A stretch of 20,490 nucleotides of DNA from JBHHWH01 sp046756405 (GTDB lineage Bacteria > Actinomycetota > Acidimicrobiia > Spongiisociales > ZC4RG35), in the NCBI GenBank assembly GCA_046756405.1, contig JBHHWH010000043.1, positions 1 through 20,490 on the forward strand, given 5' to 3'. The number at the start of each line of letters is the position of its first letter. Positions within the stretch are counted from its first letter, which is position 1. Shown in pieces: positions 15,631 to 20,490 of this stretch. A program made the position numbers and the translations under genes. The notes beneath the pieces are model-generated. The model worked only from the letters and a program-made list of their open reading frames with translations, did not search any database and was not told the origin of the DNA.

Positions 15631-15972
15631 TCATCTCCTCCGGGTCAGCCGTTGGTCCAGGTGACGGATCAGCTTGCGGCGGGAGATGCGGCCATGCCCG
15701 AAACGCTCCCCGTCGATGAGCAGAAGCGGCGGGAAGCCCATGCTGTGGCGGCGGGACAGCGAGAGCCCTTCGCTGGAGGAGAGATCCACCTGCCGAACCC
15801 GGAGCGGATACTCGGCCTCAAGGTCGGAGAGGACGGCCTTGGCCTCCTCGCAGAGGTGACAGCGCGGGGCTGTCACCAGCACTACGTCAATGGCCACCCG
15901 AGCCCATGCCTCGGAGGCTGGTCCACCGTTCCTTGCAACCGACGACTCCTCGCCGTCAGCCCTGGCGTTCAT
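15631..15972 (-). CDS. glutaredoxin-like CHLC thiol protein
   Basis: From the ATG at 15972 this is 113 residues: a polar N-terminal tail of about 26, then a compact glutaredoxin/DUF836-type fold. It has VAIDVVLVTAPRCHLCEEAKAVL (CHLC at 38-41), RVRQVDL and the cis-proline segment GFPPLLLIDGE (79-89). I chose this start because GAGAAGG lies 6 bases before it; the frame is open further upstream but only over the hydrolase gene. It overlaps the hydrolase end by 17 bases and is followed 1 base later by ccdA, so all are translationally coupled. Lacking a signal peptide, it likely works in the cytoplasm as electron donor or acceptor for the CcdA protein. Confidence 0.85.
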   Translation of the reverse strand: MNARADGEESSVARNGGPASEAWARVAIDVVLVTAPRCHLCEEAKAVLSDLEAEYPLRVRQVDLSSSEGLSLSRRHSMGFPPLLLIDGERFGHGRISRRKLIRHLDQRLTRRR

Positions 15973-16918
15973 AGCTGGCCTTCTCGGTGTCGCTCCAGGT
16001 GATCCCCAGCTCCGCTGCCCACTCCGCGATGGTGCCCGCGCAGGCACCGGGATCTCTCAACCAGGGATGATGGTCGACTCCCTTCAGCTCCACCAATCGG
16101 GCCTCCCGGCGGCTGATTGCCAGTTGGCGAACCGCCTCCACGGGGGCTGTCGTGTCCTGATCCCCGTGAAGGAACAGTACGGGAATGTGAGGGGAGAGAC
16201 GCCGCAGGTCTTCGGCGGGGTCGTGTTTGTAGAGCACCTCCCACAGCGAGGTGGTGGAGGACATGAAGTTGTGCTCCACCAGGTCCCGGGCGACCTCCCG
16301 GGGTATTTCGCGGAGGATCAGCGGAAGGAGCGGCCCAAGGAGGCGCCGGGTGGTCATGCAGGCCAGGGCGGTGAGGACCATGTTGGTGAAGAACCAGCCC
16401 TGGGGCCGCCGGCGAAACCAGCTCCTGGCTCCTTCGGGCCCTCCGTAGGTGGGGAGACTGATGAGCACCAGCCCCGAGACCTGCTCGGGATGCCTGGTCG
16501 CGTAGGCGAGGGCGAGGGCCGCGCCCATCGAGTGGCCTACCAGTACAGAGGGCGCACGGGTGGAGAGGATAGGTTCCAGAGCAGAGAGATGGGCATCCAG
16601 GGTGTACCGGATGAGGGGGCGTGGCGACCGGCCGAATCCGAACAGGTCCACCAATGTGGCCCCAGGAGGGAGGCGGGATTTGCCCTCGACGGCGCTCCAG
16701 TAGACGCCGGTGCCGCCTATCCCGTGCAGGAACACCAGTGAGGGCCTCGCGGGAGGCCCACCGATTGCACGTGCCGAGAGTGCCCTCGGCTTCGTGCGGA
16801 GCTGCCCCCACCCTCCCCGAGGTCGGGTTCGGGGGCGGGCGGGGGCGTCCGCAACCATGGGCCCTTCGGGGCGGTGCCATGTGGTGGTGACGATCTGGCT
16901 CCCCGATCTGGATTTCAT
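15956..16918 (-). CDS. alpha/beta hydrolase
   Basis: From the ATG at 16918 the protein has 320 residues. It has the oxyanion motif LVFLHGIGGTG (61-71), the nucleophile elbow VGHSMG (S130), the acid D255 in FLHGDQDTTAP and the catalytic histidine H283 or H284 in GVDHHPWLR, so the triad is complete. A cap region at about 165-235 holds hydrophobic helices that could mediate membrane contact. The reading frame extends to 17056, but the ATG at 16918 overlaps the upstream stop codon as ATGA, so this start is preferred. Its substrate cannot be read from the sequence. Its place inside a thiol-redox operon is unusual and suggests cleavage of a thioester or ester conjugate, which is inference only. Confidence 0.88.
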   Translation of the reverse strand: MKSRSGSQIVTTTWHRPEGPMVADAPARPRTRPRGGWGQLRTKPRALSARAIGGPPARPSLVFLHGIGGTGVYWSAVEGKSRLPPGATLVDLFGFGRSPRPLIRYTLDAHLSALEPILSTRAPSVLVGHSMGAALALAYATRHPEQVSGLVLISLPTYGGPEGARSWFRRRPQGWFFTNMVLTALACMTTRRLLGPLLPLILREIPREVARDLVEHNFMSSTTSLWEVLYKHDPAEDLRRLSPHIPVLFLHGDQDTTAPVEAVRQLAISRREARLVELKGVDHHPWLRDPGACAGTIAEWAAELGITWSDTEKASYERQG

Positions 16919-17208
16919 GGCAGCCTGACGGGTGCACCCCGGGTCGTGGGGTATCGATCCGCCAACCAGCGGCAGGCAGGAACCACGAGGGCGAACCAGA
17001 AGCCGTAGGCAAGGGCCTCCACCAGCCCGAGGAAAAAGCTGCCCACGGTCAGCCATTCGAACCCGGGCAGATACGGAGCCCAGGCTTCACGCATGGCCCA
17101 CTGGGGGAAGAGAATGTCCCAGCCGACGCACAACACATAGGAGAGAGCGAGGAATCCCCCCAGCACCAGGGCGAGGGGCAGATATTCGATCCGCTTGTTG
17201 GTGGTCAT
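16915..17208 (-). CDS. small DUF5676-like membrane protein
   Basis: 97 residues with two or three hydrophobic segments (about 9-33 and 53-82): YLPLALVLGGFLALSYVLCVG, then LPGFEWLTVGSFFLGLVEALAYGFWFALVVPA. The block PGFxWLTxGSFxLGLVEAxxYG fits the DUF5676 type of small membrane protein, whose members often occur beside metal-resistance genes; this assignment rests on memory of the pattern. It is the first gene after the MerR-type promoter, with a leader of about 42 bases containing GAAGGGAAAGGG ahead of the ATG. Its stop overlaps the hydrolase start by 4 bases. Function unknown. Confidence 0.72.
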   Translation of the reverse strand: MTTNKRIEYLPLALVLGGFLALSYVLCVGWDILFPQWAMREAWAPYLPGFEWLTVGSFFLGLVEALAYGFWFALVVPACRWLADRYPTTRGAPVRLP

Positions 17209-17256
17209 GACCCTTTCCCTTCTCTTGATACGCCTTACTCAGAGTCCTACTGGTCA

Positions 17257-17288
17257 AAGATAAGGCTTCCAGTCGCCTGGAATGTCAA
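17257..17288 (-). promoter_or_regulatory. MerR-type promoter driving the thiol-redox operon
   Basis: On the minus strand TTGACA (17283-17288) and TATCTT (17257-17262) are 20 bases apart. The spacer contains TTCCAG-GCGA-CTGGAA, a perfect inverted repeat at 17267-17282. The -35, palindrome arms, position and spacer length match the element at 8075-8106, implying the same MerR-family activator for both. The predicted transcript begins near 17250, about 42 bases before the first start codon at 17208. Confidence 0.77.
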
Positions 17289-17302
17289 GCCCGGGCAGGG
17301 CC

Positions 17303-17920
17303 TCAGCGCTCGTAGATGAGAGCGGCCTCGGTGAATCCGTCTACCTCAGCCGCGGTCTTGTTGGGGAATGTCTCCACCATCAGGCGCCGGTCGTCGAGAA
17401 GCTGGAAGATCACCACCCCGCGTACCTGGTCGTAGTTGACCGCCCGGATCCCCTTCACCAGGCTGACCCGGTCCCAGCGTTCGCCACCGGCGTAGTAGTC
17501 GTAGTCGACGAGTTCGTAGACCACCATGCCCGAAGCCACGCTGACCTCGGCGGGATCCGGAGCGTTTCCCCGCACCCCAAACTGGGCCGAGGCACCATCA
17601 AGGGTGCCTATGGACACCACTATCTGGGAAGGGTCAAAGAGGTCGTAGGTCACCGACAGATGCCCAGACCAGTAGCGCTCCGGGTCTGAACCTCCGTACC
17701 CGCCGGTGCCCTCCTGAAACCAGTTTCCTCTAAGCCGGCCGTCGATGTCGTAGGCGAACCGTCCAGCGAAGGGCTCCTCGACTCGGGGACTCTTGGCGAT
17801 CATCGCCTGACGTATCGACTCGGTGAAGTACTGCAACGTGTCGGGGACGTGGATCTTCCACGGTTCCTGTCGATAGTGCTCGGGCACTAACAGACTCTCG
17901 GTCGTGTACGACAGATCCAC
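17303..17920 (-). CDS. unrecognised protein, probably missing its N-terminus
   Basis: 205 residues with no signal peptide or membrane helix. Motif-like stretches are FAGRFAYDIDGRLRGNWFQEG, HLSVTYDLFDPSQIVVSIG and the end RRLMVETFPNKTAAEVDGFTEAALIYER. It looks like the C-terminal part of a longer beta-rich protein of unknown function. The GTG start at 17920 has no Shine-Dalgarno sequence, and family-like residues continue upstream (RRYNLV) until a stop at about 17945. A different minus frame just upstream reads SGSWRLLPIEGRSLRKPPP then VVLDDDRP and would join this frame after a single-base change near 17940. The gene may therefore be a 5'-frameshifted relic at the edge of the decayed region, or a sequencing error may split it. 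Confidence 0.55.
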   Translation of the reverse strand: MDLSYTTESLLVPEHYRQEPWKIHVPDTLQYFTESIRQAMIAKSPRVEEPFAGRFAYDIDGRLRGNWFQEGTGGYGGSDPERYWSGHLSVTYDLFDPSQIVVSIGTLDGASAQFGVRGNAPDPAEVSVASGMVVYELVDYDYYAGGERWDRVSLVKGIRAVNYDQVRGVVIFQLLDDRRLMVETFPNKTAAEVDGFTEAALIYER

Positions 17921-18070
17921 GAGGTTGTAGCGGCGGGTCGGTCATCGTCCAAGACGACGCTTGACGGCGGAGGCTTCCGAAGCGACCGGCCTTCGATCGG
18001 CAGCAGGCGCCACGATCCCGAGATGGGTTCTCTCCCAATCATTGGGTTCCGCTGGTCCGGCGCGCCCGCG

Positions 18071-18256
18071 TCATCGTTCATGGCGCTCCTTGAGCTTCTC
18101 CAACTCCCTACCCATCGACGCCAGCCCTTCCTCCCACTATTCGCCGCTCTGACCAGGAAACCTCGCCAGGGTGAAAAGCACATCCACGCCATCGCCGTTG
18201 GGGATGGCCCGCACTGGAAGTGGAGGGCCAAAGGCTTCGTCCGAGATCAGCCTCGC
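18071..18256 (-). pseudogene. C-terminal remnant of an SRPBCC (START-like) domain protein
   Basis: The minus frame ending in TGA at 18071 reads RLISDEAFGPPLPVRAIPNG, DGVDVLFTLARFPGQSGE, an in-frame TAG, then WEEGLASMGRELEKLKERHER. The order of a PNGDG turn, a VLFTLxRxPG strand and a final helix of the xxDLxxLK type is characteristic of the end of SRPBCC-family proteins. The N-terminal two-thirds is missing, and the fragment collides with MarR-like sequence on the other strand. The TAG lies at about 18137-18139. Confidence 0.55.
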
Positions 18257-18445
18257 CCGCCTGCCTCTTGACCGATTTCGCTGGTTCGACCAGGCCCTCC
18301 TCTCCACCCTTCAGGCAAGGGAAGGCCTCCATTTGACTCCAGCCCAGTCACTGCTCCTCGCCGACCTACCCTCCGCCGGTACCAGGCAGCCGATCTGGCC
18401 CGCAGCCTCGGGGTGAGCCGACAGGCGATGTCTCCCCGGCCCGCG
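18243..18445 (+). pseudogene. frameshifted and truncated MarR-like regulator remnant
   Basis: The + strand reads ISLARLPLDRFRWFDQALLS, TLQAREGLHLTPAQSLLLADLP and SAGTRQ. It then continues in another frame as ADLARSLGVSRQAM, the helix-turn-helix of a MarR-type protein. A single missing base in the CAGCC at 18387-18391 would restore one frame. After ATG at 18428-18430 the expected rest of the winged helix is absent, so the gene is broken as well as frameshifted. Confidence 0.55.
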
Positions 18446-18480
18446 CACAGAGGGAGTGGATACCTCGTCCTCTGGACTGG

Positions 18481-19152
18481 CTAGAGCCCCTCGCGGCGCA
18501 GCCGGGCCGCGCCCCAATCGGCGACATGATCGGGGAGCGTCACTTCAGGGAGGTTGAGGAGATCAGACTCGGGATCCCCTGCCACGGTCGCCAGGGGCAC
18601 GACCCCGGCCCAGATGGAAAGCCGATAGTCCTCCTCCTCGTCGTGGGGCATGCCCGAACGGGTCTTGGCTGACCAGGTATCCAACGGCAGGGCCAGGACC
18701 TCGGTCTTCTGCACCTCGAGTTTCGTGGTGTCACGAAGCAGAGGGCGGCGGCCAGGGATCAGCCGGTCGACGAAGGCGTCAAGGGCAGGCGTCTTCTCGT
18801 CGCCTTCCAAGCGTCGGGGCCTGCCGAACACGACGGCCGAGCGGTAGTTCACCGAGTGGTGGAACGCCGAGCGTGCCAAGACCAGGCCGTCGAGCAGAGT
18901 GACGGTGACACATAGGGTGGCGCCTCCCCGTGCGGCGCGGATGAACCCGGCCGAGGGTGAACCGTGAAGCACGAGTTCGTCGTCCACGCGAGCGTGAAGG
19001 GTGGGTATCACCACCGGCATGCCGTCGCGGACGAAACCGACGTGGGCCACAAGTGCTTCGTCCAGGATCTCGTACAGTACGGCTACGTCGTCGACTCCCC
19101 GCTCCGGCAAGCGATGGATCTGAGTGCTGGGATCACCGATTGCCCGACTCAC
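18481..19152 (-). CDS. pyridoxamine 5'-phosphate oxidase-like flavin-binding protein
   Basis: 223 residues of the split-barrel FMN-binding fold (Pyridox_ox_2-like): LYEILDEALVAHVGFVRDGMPVVIPTLHARVDDELVLHG, then GATLCVTVTLLDGLVLARSAFHHSVNYRSAVVFG and the C-terminal TEVLALPLDTWSAKTRSG. The family is called flavin/nucleotide-binding proteins; true PNPOx activity is unlikely, and reactions are mostly unknown. The GTG start at 19152 overlaps the stop of the TfoX-domain gene (GTGA, 4 bases), which implies translational coupling, and no separate Shine-Dalgarno is seen. Both genes point away from the lipoprotein gene. Confidence 0.87.
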   Translation of the reverse strand: MSRAIGDPSTQIHRLPERGVDDVAVLYEILDEALVAHVGFVRDGMPVVIPTLHARVDDELVLHGSPSAGFIRAARGGATLCVTVTLLDGLVLARSAFHHSVNYRSAVVFGRPRRLEGDEKTPALDAFVDRLIPGRRPLLRDTTKLEVQKTEVLALPLDTWSAKTRSGMPHDEEEDYRLSIWAGVVPLATVAGDPESDLLNLPEVTLPDHVADWGAARLRREGL

Positions 19153-19478
19153 TTCGGTGCCAGGCTCTCAGCAAAGGCGGCACCTCGCGAGAGCCAATCG
19201 TCGAGATCGACGTCATCGCGATATCCAACCGGTGAGACGAGGATCCATCCCCGCATGGGACGGGAGCTCATGTCGAAGACGCGGGTCCCTGGCCGGGCGA
19301 TCGCCTCGTCGTGGGCTTCTCTACCTACGCGAACGATCAGCTCCTCACCGGCCACCCCGACGGCCATGTGACCGTTGATCATGAACGCAATCCCCCCGAA
19401 CATCTCCCTTTCAGTTAGCCCAGGGTGATCGCTCAGCCGGGTGCGAATGTGATGGGCGAGGGCTTCCTCGTAGGCCAT
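19149..19478 (-). CDS. TfoX N-terminal-domain protein
   Basis: From the ATG at 19478 the protein has 109 residues, the size of stand-alone TfoX/Sxy N-terminal domains. Family blocks are YEEALAHHIRTRL, EREMFGGIAFMINGHMAVGV (24-42) and RPMRGWILVSPVGY. The open frame extends to 19562, but the upstream residues are proline/arginine-rich and do not fit. Although TfoX is named for competence in gamma-proteobacteria, single-domain actinobacterial forms have no proven role; I see no competence genes nearby. Its end is coupled to the flavoprotein gene by a 4-base overlap. Confidence 0.85.
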   Translation of the reverse strand: MAYEEALAHHIRTRLSDHPGLTEREMFGGIAFMINGHMAVGVAGEELIVRVGREAHDEAIARPGTRVFDMSSRPMRGWILVSPVGYRDDVDLDDWLSRGAAFAESLAPK

Positions 19479-19643
19479 TGCGGTCAGCCTATTGCGTATC
19501 CCTGGGGTGGTCGACCGGAATCCTGGCAGCCCTCTCGCCCCACGCGGGCGGGGATGGGGCATGCTCGGTCGGCGCTCCGCTGGTAAAGCGGCCCGTCGAG
19601 GATACCGATACTCCCTCTGGCGGGCCTACCGAGAGGAGGTCTC

Positions 19644-20490
19644 CTGACCCTCATCGCCTCCCACCGCAGCCAGAGTCGAATCACGCTTCTGGCCACGCTC
19701 GCTCTGGTGGCAGCCGCCTGCACTCCTGGCGCCGGCCCAGGCACGTCCACGACCCAGCCGCACGCCTCCCTGCCGGCGCCGACCGCCGCCTCGACACACT
19801 CCGTCCCCGAACAGCCCTGCATCGACTCGGGCACCGACCGCGACATCCAGCGCGCCCTGGTGGGACCGGGCTCGGAGGCAGTGCTCTGCCCCAACTCCGT
19901 CTTCCGACTGGGCGAGACCATCGAGATGACTGGCGAAGGTCAAGCCATCTACACCCGGGGGCTGCCCACCGATGACACCCGCGCCCTGTTGGTGGTTGAC
20001 GGGCCGGAAGTGTACGTGGCGGTGAGGGCGGGGAACCACGACAACGTCGCCCTGCGTAGCGTCATCGTCGACGGCAACGCCCAACTCGGGCGAGGTCCCT
20101 ACGGGGCGCTCATCGAGTGGGGTGGAGCCGCTTCAGGGCACGTGGTCGAGGACGTGAAGGCCTACGAACCTCGGGGTTGGTCGGTGCTGTATCTCGGGGA
20201 AGGAGACGACCGCAAATGCACCGAGGCGGTAGCCCGAAGAAACGAGCTGGGACCGGCGGGTCACCACGTCTTCGGGATGGCCGACGGCATCTCGCTCGCC
20301 TGCCCCAACAGCATCGTGGAGAGCAACACGATCATCGACGCCACCGACGGAGGAATCGTCATCTTTCAGGCCCCGGGCTCACTGGTCGCCAACAACACGA
20401 TCATTGCTCGTACCAGGATCGCCTTCTACGGAATTTCGATGGAAGACTACGGCCCATGGAACGGCGACTTCACCGGTACTCGGGTGGTGG
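19644..20490 (+). CDS. lipoprotein with right-handed beta-helix domain, apparent CTG start, incomplete at window end
   Basis: The frame reads (M)TLIASHRSQSRITLLATLAL and VAAACTPG: basic n-region, hydrophobic core and a lipobox-like cysteine at residue 26, then a Ser/Thr/Pro-rich linker. The rest is a pectate-lyase-like beta-helix, with coils such as NHDNVALRSVIVDGNAQLG, SIVESNTIIDATDGGIVIFQ and SLVANNTIIARTRIAFYG. It likely sits on the outer face of the membrane and binds or cleaves a polysaccharide; catalytic residues are not evident in the visible part. No ATG, GTG or TTG precedes the signal peptide in frame between a TAA at about 19583 and the lipobox. CTG at 19644 lies 4 bases after AGGAGG (19634-19639). 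A GTG inside the signal would destroy it. The gene continues past 20490. Confidence 0.75.
   Translation, partial: MTLIASHRSQSRITLLATLALVAAACTPGAGPGTSTTQPHASLPAPTAASTHSVPEQPCIDSGTDRDIQRALVGPGSEAVLCPNSVFRLGETIEMTGEGQAIYTRGLPTDDTRALLVVDGPEVYVAVRAGNHDNVALRSVIVDGNAQLGRGPYGALIEWGGAASGHVVEDVKAYEPRGWSVLYLGEGDDRKCTEAVARRNELGPAGHHVFGMADGISLACPNSIVESNTIIDATDGGIVIFQAPGSLVANNTIIARTRIAFYGISMEDYGPWNGDFTGTRVV

Noticed and set aside
15969..17012. 347-codon minus-strand frame parallel to the hydrolase
   Set aside because: It is rich in Pro, Arg and His and lacks motifs; the hydrolase frame has a complete triad and coupled start.
17282..17689. Plus-strand 135-codon frame beginning at the second MerR-type site
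   Set aside because: It lies antisense to the 17303-17920 gene and shows no recognisable domain; the promoter points the other way.
19626..20084. Minus-strand 152-codon frame opposite the lipoprotein
   Set aside because: It is glycine/valine-rich shadow sequence, while the plus frame has a signal peptide and beta-helix coils.

Overview
The window is GC-rich, densely packed bacterial DNA with actinobacterial-looking codon use. It has many GTG starts, short or overlapping gene junctions, an Atu2307-type LLM flavin oxidoreductase, a duplicated ABC-2 permease and a PUA-type ProB. I read it as an uncultured member of the Actinomycetota or a relative; nothing in the sequence fixes the taxon more closely. 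There are no rRNA genes, tRNA genes, CRISPR arrays, insertion sequences or phage genes.

Layout. (1) 1-5301, amino-acid biosynthesis: a fused aspartokinase/homoserine dehydrogenase (thrA) preceded by a 23-bp tandem repeat, then a convergent proB-proA operon whose ProA is unusually long and divergent. (2) 5404-8005, small transport genes: an unknown membrane protein, an Amt ammonium channel with a perfect palindromic terminator, and a CDF-like cation transporter lacking a usual membrane aspartate. (3) 8075-11369: an ABC exporter (ATPase plus fused double permease) and an LLM oxidoreductase behind a MerR-type promoter. (4) 11472-13788, a reactive-sulfur operon: an ArsR-rhodanese fusion, a DsrE protein and an SQR-family flavoprotein. 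Its promoter is overlapped by a perfect 9-bp inverted repeat and seems to give a leaderless mRNA. (5) 13825-14045: a broken amidohydrolase fragment. (6) 14141-17288, a five-gene operon: DUF5676-like membrane protein, alpha/beta hydrolase, CHLC glutaredoxin-like protein, CcdA-like membrane protein and anchored CxxC redoxin. It lies behind a second MerR-type promoter nearly identical to the first. (7) 17303-18445: an unrecognised, probably 5'-truncated gene, then decayed SRPBCC and MarR remnants. (8) 18481-20490: a PNPOx-like flavoprotein coupled to a TfoX-domain protein, and a divergent beta-helix lipoprotein that appears to start at CTG and runs off the window.

The most interesting signal is regulatory. 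Two distant operons, an ABC exporter and a thiol-redox relay, share the promoter architecture TTGACA / TTCCAG-N4-CTGGAA / 20-bp spacer / TAnnnT. This is the hallmark of MerR-family activation, most like CueR-type metal sites. No MerR gene lies in the window. Together with the sulfide/persulfide operon between them, the region looks like a thiol, metal and reactive-sulfur stress island, with an operon composition I do not recognise as a described system.
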